Numbered from the stretch's first letter, positions 45,186 through 58,171 are shown. The stretch: DNA of 64,000 bases from Apium graveolens (GCF_009905375.1 NC_133649.1:236000201-236064200); one strand, 5' to 3'. The notes: a model not told the origin generated them from the letters alone. Numbers and translations: made by a program.

Positions 45186-46110
45186 GCTCCTAAAATTCTT
45201 CAGAATACACTGAGCCTGAGAAAGAAAAAGTTTCCCTAGATAGTGGCTTGTAGCTGATCTTAATAGAGTCACTTGACAATGCAATGTACAATAACATTGT
45301 CAACTGTGACACTGCTAAGCAGATCTGGGAAAAGATAGAGATGCTTTGTGAAGAAACTGAGGAAGTTAGATCTAATCAAAGAAAGATACTGATTTCACAG
45401 TATGAGGGTTTCATGGCTAAGCCAAAAGAAAGCATTACTGATGTGTTTGAAAGGTTTAACAAGCTGATTAATGACTTGCAGCTGCATGATAAATATTATG
45501 AAGCTGAAGTAGTGAACTTGAAGTTTTTTCTCAAACTCCCTGACCATTTGGAACAGAAAATTTCAGCAATTAGAGAAGGGAGAGACTTGAGCGAATTAAC
45601 TCTGGAAGTTCTATATGGAATCTTAAAAACATATGAATTGGAAATGATTCAAAGGAAATCATTAAGAGCTGGTCAAGGGCATGTTGTAGATGGTTCAAGT
45701 GCTCTTATTGTTAATGAAATCCAAACCTCTAATGATGAGCCAAGATTCCAGACTCCAAGTGTCTCAAATAGTGAGCAAAGAAATAATGATTCACAGGAGC
45801 AAGTCATACTTGAATTGGAGTAAGATGAGTTCTACACCCTGGATGAACTTGATGAGCTAGATCAGTCAATGGCCTATCTGACAAGAAAGTTCTCTAACAT
45901 AAGAGTAACTAAGCCAAGATTCTTCAAGGGAAAAGGATAATCATTCAACAAAGACAGCAGCTAGAAAGGAAAAGGGAAGTACACACTTGATAGCAAAAAT
46001 GGCTACAAAACTAGATCTATTGGCATATCAGGCTGTTTTGCTATAGAATGTAGGAAACCCAATAAATCAAAGAAAGACAAAGCTTATCTTGAACTGGAAG
46101 AAAAGTATGA
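45186..46110 (+). pseudogene. gag: Copia B gag, second fragment
   Basis: Continues the gag cut at 27414. The open frame 45284-45823 has the Copia Gag core: MYNNIVNCDTAKQIWEKIEM, then LISQYEGFMAKPKESITDVF, then LKFFLKLPDHLEQKISAI and LTLEVLYGILKTYELEM. A broken zinc knuckle (GCFAIECRKPNK) follows near 46025-46070. Stops occur at 45823 and later. Confidence 0.8.
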
Positions 46111-47340
46111 AGCTCTTCTGAATAAACAACAAAGCAAAGCCTATATTGCAGAGGGAAATAGTTGGGATGATTCTAATAATGATGAAGATGAGGAAATTGG
46201 AAATTATGCATTTATAGCCTCAGAGCAAGGAGAGTCATCATCATCAAGAACACAAGTACCAACTCTTACCACCATTGATTTAAAAGTGAATCAATATAAG
46301 GACATTGTTGAAAAGATGAGCACAAAAATATTTTACATTCATACAAGTATGGTTGCTGCTAATGAAGAGGTTAGCTGACTGAAAAAGATAAATGAAAAGC
46401 TTGAAAATGAGAAAAAGAAACTGAGTTGTTGATGGTAGAGCTTGAAGCTGTGAAACAAGAAAATGCATATTTGAAGAACAAGCTCAAGTGTGCAAATGCG
46501 ATTGAAGCAGTGTTAAGGGAGAAGCTAAAGAAGAATGAAGTTAAATTAAAGTCCTTCAAGAATGCATCTGAGTTGGTCGGACTATATCATGAGAAAAATA
46601 AACCATGTGCTAACATAGCTATTGGATTTGATTATGAGGCCTTGAACAACAAAAAGAAAGTTGCTGATGACAAATACAAGAACATTGCTAGTGAAGATGT
46701 CCCAGTAATACTGAGAAAAGTTAAGTCACCTATGTTCAAGTCTGGGGAAATTAACTTTAGTGAAAATGAGTTGATAATCAAACATGAGCTAGCAGATGAA
46801 GATGCTGCAAAAACAAATGAAGAAAGCTCTCATGTTACTGAAGTTAAAATGAAGCTCATGGATAACCAAGATTCCAAGACACCTGTCAAGGAAACAAAAA
46901 CTAAAGATGCAAGAAAGAATAAAAAGAATAGAAATGGGAAGATTGGAATAAACAAAAGCAACAATTTTACTTATGTTGCAGATGCTCCAAGGAAGAAATG
47001 TGAAAAGTGTGGCTCTGTGAATCACCTAACTTATCTTTGTAAAAAGGTGGTTAGCAAGCCAGTTGAGGGAGCCTGCAAGTATAATGAAGCCAAGTCAAAT
47101 GATCCCTATTCATTTTGTGATAAGTTTGATTGCATTCCCTGTAATCTAAAACTAATGAAAAGTTACCACAAGCTGATAGTAGATCTCAAAGAATTCAGTA
47201 CTAGGATCTAGCTGCAAGGGAGAATGCACAAACATCTATGCATACTATTCTTTCTGAGACTTCTAACTCTACTTCTTCTAAATTAGTTAACAAGAAGAAA
47301 GTAGCCAACACTGCTTGGGTTACTAAACACACTTAAAACT
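46111..47340 (+). pseudogene. Copia B gag-pol linker with coiled coil and second zinc knuckle
   Basis: A Lys/Glu/Asn-rich coiled-coil stretch (main open frame 46426-47211) is followed by KKCEKCGSVNHLTYLCKK, a CX2CX4HX4C knuckle at about 47000-47050. Such a linker between Gag and protease with an additional knuckle is common in Sirevirus-type Copia elements. A stop at 46376 and a shift near 46420 break it from gag. Confidence 0.65.
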
Positions 47341-47540
47341 CATTGTGTGCAGGGAAAAATGAAGAAGGTCATATGGATCATAGACAGTGGATGCTCCAGG
47401 TATATGACAAGTGATAAGGCCCTGCTATCACAATTTGAGGAGAAGACTAGCCCTTTGGTGACAACAACAAAGGATTTACAATGGGATATGGCAAGATTGT
47501 TTCTGGAAATGTTGTCATTGATATGTAGCATTGGTATCTG
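47341..47540 (+). pseudogene. Copia B protease
   Basis: WIIDSGCSRYMTSDKALLSQ is the Copia protease active site (DSGCSxHMT), here with Tyr in place of the usual His. The frame shifts near 47530 into the integrase frame. Confidence 0.8.
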
Positions 47541-48739
47541 GTCTTGAAGTAAATCTTCTCAGTATCAGCCAGTTTGCAGACAAAGGTTTTAAAGTTCTAT
47601 TTGACAAAGAAGAATCTATCTTCATCAGCAAGAAAACCAATGAAGTTGCTCTAAAAGGAGCAAGGAAAGGAAGCTTGTTTGTTGCAGACTTGGACTCAAC
47701 AAATGAGGATGGAGTTTGTTGCTTCTACACTAAGGCATCCATAGAGCAAAGCAAGTTATGGCATAAGAAACTCTCACATCTAAACTACAAGGCAATCAAC
47801 ACACTGGTCAAGAAAGAGTTGGTGAGAGACATGCCAAAATTAGAATTTGCTCAAATTGAAGTCTGTGAAGCCTGTTAGAAAGGAAATATGAAAAGATCAA
47901 GTCACAAGTTAAAAACTGTGAATTCCATAAGTGCACCATTGCAACTTATTCACATGGACTAGTTTGGGCCAGTAAATGTCTTATCAATTTCAAGAAACAA
48001 ATATGCACTTGTGATGGTGGATGATTTCTCAAGATATACTTGGGTAGAATTTATGCACTCTAAAGATGAAACTTCACACATCATAATAGAGCACATAAAG
48101 AAGATAGAAAAATAGGCTGAAGATCAAAACTGTGTAAAGATATTGAGAAGTGATAATGAGACAAAATTCAGAAATGTAACATTGAGTAAATTCTGCAAAA
48201 ACAAAGGCATTTTTCAAGAATTCTCTGCTTCTAGAACACCTCAACAAAATGGGGTTGTTGAGAGAAAGAACAGAACATTAGTAAAAGCTACAAGGACAAT
48301 GCTGCAAGATGCCAATCTGCCAACCAGTTTTTGGGAAGAAGCTGTTAATACTGCATGTTACACTCAAAACAGATATCTCATTAGCAAGATACATGGAAAA
48401 TCACCTTACTCAATCATGTCTAAAAGAAATCCTACTGTAAAGCATCTTCATGTGTTTGGAAGCAAGTGTTACATTTTAAAAGACAACTATGAATATGTGG
48501 GAAAATTTGACTCAAAGGTTTTTGAAGCAATTAGTCTGGGATATTCATTGGAGAGAACTGCATACAAGGTTTATGTAATTGATCAAAAGAAAATCATGGA
48601 AAGCAAATATGTGAATTTTGATGATGATAAATGTCTAGGCTTGGAATGCATTGATGATAATGAAGCTGAAGCCCTTGCATTTAAAAATCTCAACATTAAC
48701 AGTGATTCTGATGAAGAAGTTAAAGTCAATGCACAATAG
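47541..48739 (+). pseudogene. Copia B integrase
   Basis: HHCC zinc domain: LWHKKLSHLNYKAINTL and later CEAC. Catalytic core: LIHMD (first Asp, followed directly by a stop), KYALVMVDDFSRYTWV, LRSDNETKF (second Asp) and TPQQNGVVERKNRTL (Glu). Stops at about 47876, 47959 and 48113 break the frame; 48143-48739 is open. Ends in an acidic, Asp/Asn-rich stretch before a stop. Confidence 0.88.
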
Positions 48740-49684
48740 ATGATGAATGAAGAGACTAATGAACAGGAAAATCATGGAAATGGAAGCTCATCTCAAACAC
48801 CTGAATTTTATAGCACAAACTCAGTGGGAGAAAGAGAGGAAGGATCTACTAGTCATACCAATAATGATGAAAATGATGAAGGCACCAGTCAACAAACTCA
48901 CACCAGAAAATGGGATAGGAGTCACAATCCAAATGCAATAATTGGTGATCCAAATGCTGGTGTAAGGACTAGAAGTTCAACTGCTAATGAGTGCCTACAT
49001 GCATGCTTTCGATCTCAAGTAGAGCCTAAGAAAACTGAAGAAGCTCTAATAGATCCTAATTGGATATCTGCCATGCAAGAAGAGCTTAATCAGTTTGAAA
49101 GAAACAAAATTTGGGAGTAAGTTCCTGCACCAAAGAATAGAAGTGTAATTGGAACAAAATGGGTGTTCAGGAACAAGATGAATGAAAATGGTATAATTAC
49201 CAGAAACAAGGAAAGGTTGGTTGCAAAAGGTTACTCACAGGAAGATGAAATTGATTATGATGAAACTTTTGCTCCAGTTGCAAGACTTGAAGCAATAAGA
49301 ATTTTTCTAGCATTTAGTGCACATTCAAATTTTAAAGTATATCAAATGGATGTCAAGAGTGCCTTCCTAAATGGTGAGTTAGAAGAAGAAGTTTATGTAT
49401 AATAGCCACCTGGTTTTGAAGACCCAGAATTTCCAGATTTTGTGTTCAAGCTACTCAAGGCTCTATATGGACTAAAGAAAGCACCAATAGCTTGGTATGA
49501 TACATTGTAAGAATTCTTACTTAAACATGGTTTTACTAGAGGTACAATAGATAAGACTCTCTTCTACAAGAAGCATGGTGATGATACGATCCTAGTTCAG
49601 ATCTATGTGGATGATATTATCTTTGGTTCTACAAATGAAAAGATTTGCCAAAGATTCTCTTAGCTTATACATAGTGAATATGAA
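48740..49684 (+). pseudogene. Copia B linker and reverse transcriptase N-terminal part
   Basis: 48740-49120 holds a Gly/Ser/Thr-rich linker and the RT entry region (DPNWISAMQEELNQFERNKI). 49163-49402 holds [27 protein letters not shown] and [19 protein letters not shown]. Two adjacent stops follow, then [14 protein letters not shown] and the catalytic loop YVDDIIFGS at about 49604-49630. Another stop lies near 49662. Confidence 0.88.
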
Positions 49685-50550
49685 ATGAGTATGATGGGGG
49701 AATTAAGTTACTTTCTTGGACTTCAAGTCTGCCAAAGAAGTGATGGGATCTTCATCAGCCAAACTAAGTATGTTAAAGATTTATTGAAAAAGTTTAGCAT
49801 GGTTGATTGTTCACCTGCTTCTACACCTATGTCTACAACAACAAAGTTGGATGAAGATAAAAAGGGCAAGAGTGTGGATATTTCAAGCTATAGAGGAATG
49901 ATTGGATCACTGCTTTACTTAACTGCAAGTAGACTAGACATCATGTTTGTAACATGTCTATGTGCAAGATTTCAAGCCAATCCAAAAGAATCACACTTAT
50001 TGGCTGTGAAGAGAATTTTCAGGTATTTGAAGAGGACTCCAAACTTGGGATTATGGTATCCCAAGGGAACTGGTTTTGAAGCTGTTGGATACACAGATGC
50101 AGATTTTGTTGGATACAGGGTTGACAGAAAGAGTACTAGCGGAAGCTGTCAGTTTCTTGGACAAAGACTTGTATCTTGGCATAGTAAGAAACAACAATCT
50201 GTGTCAACTTCCACAACTGAAGCAAAATACATAGCTACTGGAAGTTGTTGTGCTCAAGTGCTTTGGATTAGAAATCAGATAATGGACTATGGCCTAGTGT
50301 TACACAAAATTTCAATTATGTGTGACAATACCAGTGCTATATCTATTGTGGCTAATCCAGTTAATCATTCTAAGACAAAGCACATTGATGTGAGGTACCA
50401 TTTTCTTAGAGAACATACTGCAAATGGTACCATTGAGCTCATTTTTATTCCAACAGAAAAATAATTAGCTGACATTTTTACTAAACCTTTGGATGAAGCA
50501 ACTTTTACTAGACTTGTAGGTGAAATTGGAATGTTAAATTCTTCATCCTA
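49685..50550 (+). pseudogene. Copia B RT C-terminus and RNase H
   Basis: An open frame of 259 codons: ELSYFLGLQVCQRSDGIFIS, SYRGMIGSLLYLTASRLDIM, then RNase H with GYTDADFVGYRVDRKSTSG (Asp), STTEAKYIA (Glu), CDNTSAISI (Asp) and TKHIDVRYHFLRE. After a stop at 50462 the usual tail ADIFTKPLDEATF can be read. Confidence 0.9.
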
Positions 50551-51431
50551 AGGCAAGAACTCAGCTAATGTGTTGCAGCAGATTAATTTCTAGTAAATCA
50601 AAATTAATTTGATTTTATTAGAAATTAACTGAAATATGAATTTTAAATATTTTAGAAATCTCCGCATATTTATTTTTCAAAAATAAAAATTTAGCTTGGA
50701 AATTTTCAATTCTAAGAAAACTGTCAAAATGTTAATTTACATCTTCAATATGTAAAATCAACTCAAGACAGAATAAAAATTATCAAGAGCATATAGAGAA
50801 CTGATTTCTCGATAAGTCTAATTGACTTATCGACAAGTCATTTTAAGACTTCTCGAGTGAGTTCTTGACAAGTTAATTTTATGACTTCTCGAGGGACTTC
50901 TCGATAAGCTTTATTATGACTTATCGATAAGTCATTGTACAGTTTTCTATAAGTGTTAATTTACAGAGTTCTTTACAAGTACATTTAGACTTATAAATAA
51001 CTCAGAACTGAAGTAATTTAAATTTCAATAAATTATTTTGGTAAATTGCTCTTGATAAATTCATTCTAAATTTATTTGGATTTATTCAAATAAAAAGTAA
51101 AATTAATTCAGTTCATTTTAGGACAAACTGAGTAGTTTATTTGACATTTCGATAAGTTAATTTTAGTTCTCTAAAAGAGTTAATTAAAATGACTTCTTGA
51201 TATGTAATTCCTTTTCAAAATGACTTCTCGATAAGTATACTCCAAATGTCTATTTTTGAGTCCTCCATAAGTCATTTTCTTTGACTATAAATACTCAGAC
51301 ATCTCGATACATATACGTATGCCTTCGAGAACTCTAAGTGACCTAGCTTTTTCAATTCAAAACCGATTTCTCTCTCATTTCAAGTTCTTTCTCACTAATT
51401 TTTCTTACCCATTCACTCTTACTCAACAACA
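50551..51431 (+). promoter_or_regulatory. Noncoding region before the extra 3' gene: palindrome array, TATA box and leader
   Basis: 50806-51250 has many TCGATAAGTC/GACTTATCGA half-sites, including the perfect 16-bp palindrome GACTTATCGATAAGTC at 50918-50933. CTATAAATA stands at 51285-51293. From there to the ATG at 51432 the DNA is CT-rich, and ACAACAATGG is a good plant start context. A short frame beginning at 51319 precedes the main ATG. This reads as an internal promoter for the 3' gene; the array resembles that in the LTR U3. Confidence 0.55.
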
Positions 51432-54400
51432 ATGGCACTCAATATTGTTAGAGCTACAATCCCAGAGAAAGGAACCAACTATCTCGCTTTTACTGATGCT
51501 AATCAACCCCCTGACAGTTTCAAGGGTTTGTGAAATTCTTGTCTGAATGCTATCTTGCAGGTGCTTTAACTGCTAACCCAGTCCTATACTTGGATGTTCT
51601 GCATGGATTTTGGACAACAACTGTGGTGAGAACTGTTATGAATGACAACTCTGTGTCCTTGATGGTAACTTGCACAATTGGAGGCCAACATATAGAGTTC
51701 AATGAGCAAGATGTGAATGTAGCTTTGGGTCTTCCAACTGCAAATCTAGTGGAGATGCCAACACAAGATGAGCTAGCTGAGTTCATGGATTTCATCAATT
51801 ATGGTGGAAGAATCAACCTGGCAAGTTTGAATAGAACAAACCTAAGAAATGAATGGTCCTTTGTGTTTGATTCTATAGTAAGGGCCTTCACATGTAGGAA
51901 GAAAGGGTATGACAACATCTCAAGTGTGGTGCAGAAGCTGGTGTTCTCAATAGCCCACAACAGACATTTGAATGTTGGTCTATTGATCCTGGAAGAACTT
52001 GCCACCAGGCTAACTATGCCCCAGTTTGCTAGAGGTAAGAAAATTTTCTTTCCTAGATTTATTATGTCTACTTTAAATCATAAAGTAACAGACATACATT
52101 TGTTGAATGGTATAGACATCACTAAAATAGGCAATTATAAGCAAGTGTCCAAAATAATATTTGGTTCACTTACTACAAAGAACAAGGTAAATGTGAGTCT
52201 GAACATTACTCCATTCATGATGGAGAGGTTTAAGACTTACCCTTACCCAACGCCTAACATGAGATTAAATGTATAATCTAGTACAACTATGGTCCCTGAA
52301 CCTGTAGAAGTTCAAATACAGGAAAACCAACAGGGGCCTTCCCAAGCTGAGACCACTTCTAAAAAACCAATAGCAGCAAGGAAACCAACCGCTTCATCCT
52401 CTCAAAAGGGTGAAGTGAGTAAAAAGAAGAGAAAGGAGATAACCCTTACTGTAATGAATGAGAGTGGTGAGGTTCAAATACAACTAGAGTCACCCTTGGT
52501 CAGGAAAAATAAAGAAGGCTAAACAAACTGAGTTTACCACTCAAGCCACCTTTGCATCCTCCCAAAAGGATGCAGTTGTATAAATGGGGTCAAAACAGAT
52601 TCTAGAGACATCATCTCAAAATGGTGTTTCTATTGAAAAGAGCATTCTCCCCAATACATCTTGTAATGAGTTTACACCTGCACTAGATCAAATTCTAGTG
52701 TATGAAAGAAGAAATAAGGATGACACACACAGTGAGAGCACATCTATTGAAGCTCCCTCATTTACTCAAGGGGAGCTGCCAACACTCACTCATGATCAAA
52801 CTCTACTTATCTCATAATTTTTTTTTCTCATAATGTGCTTGAATCTAATTCCCAAGTACAACCTCATTCAAGTGACTTGGTTCAAGAAACCTTGCTCACC
52901 ACCCAGGCACCTCATTTAGATGGTGAGAGGCTACCAGTTGGGGTAGACCTTGATGACACCATCAAAACCATGGGGGATTCATCAATTTTTACTAAAGACC
53001 CCATGGAGATCACAAATGCACCTTCATGTACAAATCAGCCTTCACAGGCTATTAGGTTTGAGGGTAGTACTCCTGTGGGGGAGCTATCTAAATCCTCTCC
53101 AATTCAATTGGAGGTTCTTGTTTCAGGAACAACTCCCCTCAAAACCCTGGTTGAAATTGCCTTGACAATTGAAGCTTCGAGTACAATTGCCAATGATCCT
53201 GTCATAGAGGAGGTAAGAATAACACATTTAAGTGACTGTGTGGTGCAAGACACACAAGGGTTTGAGACTGTTGCAAATGACAGTAGCACAGTCAAATCCC
53301 CTCTAATTCAAATGGAGGTTCCCACAACTGGTGAGGAACAACACCCTGTCATAACCATAGTGCAAACTGTGAGTTCAACTGTAACTCCTATCACAGGTGT
53401 TCCTGGCTCCTCACAAATCCATACAACTGAACCCTCAACTTCTCAACAAACTCATCTAGTCTCCAACTGGCTACAAGAAGCTGCACCTCAATCTAATCTT
53501 GAAGATTTCAGGGTTTATCAGCTAGCAGGACTTGCACAGATCCCTCAACAACTCCTAACCTCAGATATGTATAACCATGATTACCAAGCCATAATGCTCT
53601 CATATCAAACAGATGTCCAAGAACAACAAGATAAAATTGTTAATGAAGCTGAACAGGATGGCAACTGTGATGCTTGGCTGAACAAGGACTACAATCTGGA
53701 GATGGAGGGTGTTTTAGCTAAATTCAGGGAGGATTATCTAACCATTTTGGGAAGCAATGCTAAAGCCTTAACTCCTGCTAAAATTTATGGTACAATGAAT
53801 GAAGTTTCCAAAGCCCAACTCAAAGTTTTCCATATCTTTGGAAGAGCTCTGGAACTCAAGTTGATTGGTCATGAAGACAGCGTAAGGAAACTAGTCAATG
53901 AAAAGATGGATGAGATCATACCCTCTCAAATCAAGATCATTTCCAAGTTTAAACATTTTGCTGACCAAATGCAAGGCTAGATCTGTCTACTATGGAAAAA
54001 GATGTAAAAAATCTTAGACATTCTTTCATTGCTCTTCATGAAGTGGTTCAACAACAAATATCAAGCTCCAATGACACAAAGTTAAAGTTGAATCAGCTTC
54101 ACCAAAGCAGGTATGAGCCTTCTGCACTGCTAATGGAGGGTATCAAATAAGCCGTGGAAGATACATTTGGATCTTCTACTTCATCAAAATCTCATCAACC
54201 TGCCTCTACATCTACAAATTTTCAAATTTAGTCTATTCAACAACAAGTCTCAAACTTACAGTCTTCCAATGACCCACTTACAGCTCAAGTGCATGCTCTC
54301 ACCTTATTGGTGCAGAGTCAACAGACAGATATTCAAACCTTGGTAGACCCCCACAGGCACTTACAAATGCAAAATGTTGTGGCTTTTGGAGCTATCATGG

Positions 54401-56215
54401 GCAAGCTTAACATACCTCTGCCTGCACTTCCAGAAGCTGTGAGGCCTGAAATTCCTACTCTCCTTCTCATGCCTGCCAACAAGACTAAGGGAGAGATAGA
54501 GGCTAGGCTATTAAGATCATCTACTCAAACTGTCCAAGCTGTTGACAGGAGCAAATCTCAAGAAGTTGATATTGGAATGGAGAGGTTTATTAGAGCAGCT
54601 GAGGGACCTAGTCTGAGCTAGAAATTTGATGAATTACTCAAGGCTCTCAGGGCTTCTCTCAATAACAATTTCTTCACCTACAAAAAGGCCTTGGATAGGA
54701 CAATAAACTCTATAAGGGTGATCTTAGTCACAAAGGACAACTTTTAAGAGAAAAGAATTGTGATCAACATAAATGACTTAGGGGTAGACAGGTGTATGCA
54801 TGTGTCCCTTAATTATCTTATCTCTAAAAGGGCATCTGAGTTGGACATTCAGATAAATAAAGTCAAAAGAGTGATTCCTGAAGATACTCTCTTGCTAACT
54901 GATTGAAAAATGCTCAAGTGGCTGCTTTTCCTTAAGAATATCTACAACCAAGCAAGGGAGTGACATACATCTGTCCTACCACCAAACATTGCAAACACTT
55001 TCAGATCCATAAGCAATTTGTCATGGCCAACAAAAATCTAATCATGATTCTGGAGACTAAGTTGAAAGTCAAGCAAAATAAGACTGTTGAAGATGAAGAA
55101 ATGATTAAGCTGTTGGGGAGATATCTGAAAAATTCTGAAGCCAACTTGCCTAAAACTCAAATCAATAAGGATAACTTGGATGATGATGAGCAGAAGAAAG
55201 ATGATCAAAAACCTTCAGGCTCAAATCCAAGTCAATCCTCTAAGGCAGTTGGAAGCAAAGATTAAAGAAGGAGGAGAAAAAGAGAGGTGAGGAAAGAAGG
55301 AAGAAGAAGAATGAAGAAAGTTCAGGACCACACCAACAAACCCTAAAAATCCAAATTAATCAAGCTCAACCCTCTATGCCAACATACTCAAACACCAAAC
55401 CACCTCAAACCTCTAAGCCTGAATATTTATACAAACAGACTACTAACTCCTTTCTGAAAATACCAATCACCACAAGTCAAACATTTCTCAAGAAGATCAC
55501 AAACCTACCTTCTGTCAAGCCATCACTCAAAGTTCATTACAAGTATGTTGGGAGGAAACCTAAGAAAGTTCAAGTTACTGAGAGGGCCATCTCGAATTTT
55601 TTCAAGCAAAGCGATTTTCTACCTCTAAACTGGTGCAACTCAAATGAAGACTACTTTCAACAACTAGTTGAGGAAATAGTCAGAGTTTGGGTTGTAACAC
55701 TAAGAGAAGTAAGAATCTACTATGAGGATGGGTCTTTCACATTTCTTGGCTACAACATAATGGATACATTTTCATCCACAGAAATCAAGAGAGTGATAAG
55801 CCTACTAAAGGACAAGGACACTGCAACCAGGGCATGGACATCTGTTTTAGCTGAATGGTTGATTGTAAGGGAGGAAATGAGAGCAAGAAACAAGGTTGAA
55901 TATGAGGAGAGGAAGATGAAGTATGACGAGAAAATAGAGATTTACATTAAAAGATCAGAAGAACTTAAGGCAAAAGGGATGAGCAGAATTTCCAAAGATG
56001 GAAGATTTCTAAATGTCAAAGCTGGAAAATTTTCAAAGTTTAGGATTGATTTGCTGAGTGGTTATCCAAAGCCTGATAGACTCAAACTTGTGGAAGCTCT
56101 AAGAGGGACACCAATAATAGAGGAACTTGAAATTCTTGTATATTTAAAGGACCTCATTAGAGAAGAAACAGGAGATACAATATTTGTCTGTTATGTGTGT
56201 CTGTTTAACTCATGA
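51432..56215 (+). pseudogene. Copia B extra 3' gene (env-position ORF), about 1,590 codons, several breaks
   Basis: ATG at 51432; the frame shifts near 51530 and continues open to 52276. The first 270 codons look like a folded domain (YLDVLHGFWTTTVVRTVMND, IEFNEQDVNVALGLP, ATRLTMPQFARGKKIFFPRF). Then comes a long Ser/Thr/Pro/Gln-rich region (52289-53500), helical stretches (to about 54900), a Lys/Asn/Asp-rich segment, and a conserved-looking C-terminal domain (55376-56215) with VHYKYVGRKPKKVQVTERAI and LSGYPKPDRLKLVEALRGTP. Breaks occur at about 51530, 52276, 52520-52584, 52817, 53980, 54620 and 55265. I see no signal peptide or membrane segment, so envelope function is not supported. Sirevirus-type elements are known to carry an extra ORF here; its function is unknown. 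Confidence 0.65.
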
Positions 56216-56337
56216 AATCATCTGAATGTATAAATGTTGTGTTTATGTCAATTTTATGTATTAGAATAATTTTCCATTGTAGCTTGGGGTTAATCTTGTT
56301 AACATGCATGAACTTGTGATAAGCAATCTTCTCACAA

Positions 56338-56349
56338 ATTGGGGGAGAT
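56338..56349 (+). promoter_or_regulatory. Polypurine tract of Copia B
   Basis: ATTGGGGGAGAT directly precedes the 3' LTR, the usual form in Copia elements. Confidence 0.85.
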
Positions 56350-57656
56350 TGTTGTGCAAGACATGCCTGTACTCTAACAATACTAAGTCAAATTGACAAC
56401 CCTAAGTAAGTTGTATAGAAATCTAAGTTTGCATTTTGTATTGTAACATTTAAGTATGCAAAAATGTAAATAGACTAGACTGGAGTATTTTTCCATAAAC
56501 AGTCTCAAGCCTAAGAATAAGCTCTGGAAGAAGATCATGAAGATCATGCCTCAGAGAAAGTATGAAGAAGCTTGGAGTTGAATAAATCTATTTTGTGAAA
56601 AACATTCTAAGTCAAGAAGTTTACAAGTCACAGATTAAGTGTTATAGAGAATTCATTCGAGAACTCTATAATGACTTATCGAGAATTGAAGAAAAGCTTA
56701 TAGAGAAGTCTCAGAGATATCGACAAGTCAAATTGAAGACATGAAGATTGGAGATATCGACAAGTCAAAATTATCACTAGAGATCTCAGAGATATCGACA
56801 AGTTAAATATCACTAGAGATCTCTGAGATATCGACAAGTCATTTCTACATTAGAGAACTCAAAGATATCGACAAGCCAAATTAAAGACATTAAGATTTGA
56901 GATATCGATAAGTCAGTTCTCCATATATAAATTTAGAGATCTCGACAAGCCAACTTCTCTTATAGAGAACTCAGAGACTTCGAGAAGTCAAAACAACTAT
57001 AGAGTAATGAGAGATCTCGATAAGCCAATATAATTATCGAGATGTCAAGTTCTCTATATACCAAACTAGAGATCTGGAGGTAAAACTCAAAGTACAAAGT
57101 GTAGATCAGTTAAATATCCAAGATTATCAATCAACAAACAATCCAATCAGTTGGATTGACAAGTCTACAAAAAGCAGTTTGAAGAGTACAATATCAAAGG
57201 CCAAGATTAACTGGAAAAGTAAAGTCACAGGCCGACAAGATTAGCAAAGATATACTAAGCCAGAAATAGAAAGATTTGATTATTCAAAAATAGGGTTTAG
57301 TAATGCTATTGCATGCTGTGTAAAAACCAGTGTTTACTGTTATCTAAAGTAAACACTGGATGCTTTGTTTCAATGTAACAATTTAGATAAAAAAAATCTT
57401 GTATACTCTCAAGGAAGAAGATAAGCTCTTTATCAACAAAGAGCCTAGAAATTTTGTAGCAAGACATTCTTAATTTTAATATAAAATTAAGTGACTTTTG
57501 AAAGATTTGTGTACACTATTATTATATGTTTAATTTCAGTATTAACACATTTCACTACAAGATTTAATTTACTTTGTTCATCACCATTAATAATTCAAGA
57601 AAAGTAGAAAAATACAAAAACATATTCACCCCCGTGTGTAATTCATTACCTAACAA
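56350..57656 (+). repeat. 3' LTR of Copia B
   Basis: Matches the 5' LTR end to end, with the same motif array (about 56680-57060) and TATA at about 57054-57060. Mismatches are scattered roughly every 15-20 bases in the parts I compared by eye. Confidence 0.9.
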
Positions 57657-58171
57657 CACCTCTAGATGAGATATATGGAGTTCTGAAAACTCATGAACTA
57701 GAGATGGAGCAAAGAAAGAAGAGGAAAGGATCAAAAGCTAGACCAGTTGCACTCAAGGTTCAAGAGAAGCCAAAGGAGAAAGCTAGGAGGAAAAGCTACT
57801 CCAAAGGGAAAGCCATGATTGCAAAGTCAGATACTGAATCATCAATTTCTGATGATGACTGAAATCCTGATACTGAATCAGATACTGACAGTGATCATAA
57901 TAACAATGAAGATATGGATCAAATGGTTGTCCTACTGGTTAAATATTTCAAGAAGATGGTCTACAAAAACTTCAAGAAAGGGAGAAGATTTTCCAGAAAA
58001 GGTTCCAGTTCCTCAAACTCTGATAAGAGGAACAACATAAGAAATACTGATTGGAAAGAATCTAGATATGGAAAACTTGACAAGTCAAAAGAGAGATGTT
58101 AGAAATGTGATGGACTTGGACACTTTGTAGCTAACTGCAGAAAACCAGAGCTGAGAAGAAGCAAGTTTTGA
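57657..58171 (+). pseudogene. gag: Copia A gag, third fragment with broken zinc knuckle
   Basis: Continues gag from 25855: LDEIYGVLKTHELEMEQRKK is the expected follow-on of the Gag core. A Lys-rich and then Asp/Ser-rich stretch leads to KCDGLGHFVANCRKPE at about 58100-58150, a CCHC knuckle whose first Cys-x-x-Cys spacing is interrupted by a stop. Confidence 0.75.

Larger units (their letters stand above)
25856..57656 (+). mobile_element. Copia B: Sirevirus-like Ty1/Copia element with extra 3' gene, carrying Gypsy B
   Basis: LTRs of about 1.31 kb (25856-27165 and 56350-57656) flank the element. Primer site and polypurine tract fit a plus-strand Copia element. The order gag, protease, integrase, RT, RNase H is the Copia order, and a large extra gene follows. 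The five-base words at the junctions (ACATC on the left, ACACC on the right) look like a target duplication with one change. The host gag frame of Copia A continues from one side to the other. Removing Gypsy B leaves about 14 kb, long for Copia but in the range of elements with an additional 3' ORF. Confidence 0.85.

Noticed and set aside
51432..56215. Calling the extra 3' gene an envelope gene
   Set aside because: No signal peptide, hydrophobic anchor or furin-like site could be seen in any of its open parts.
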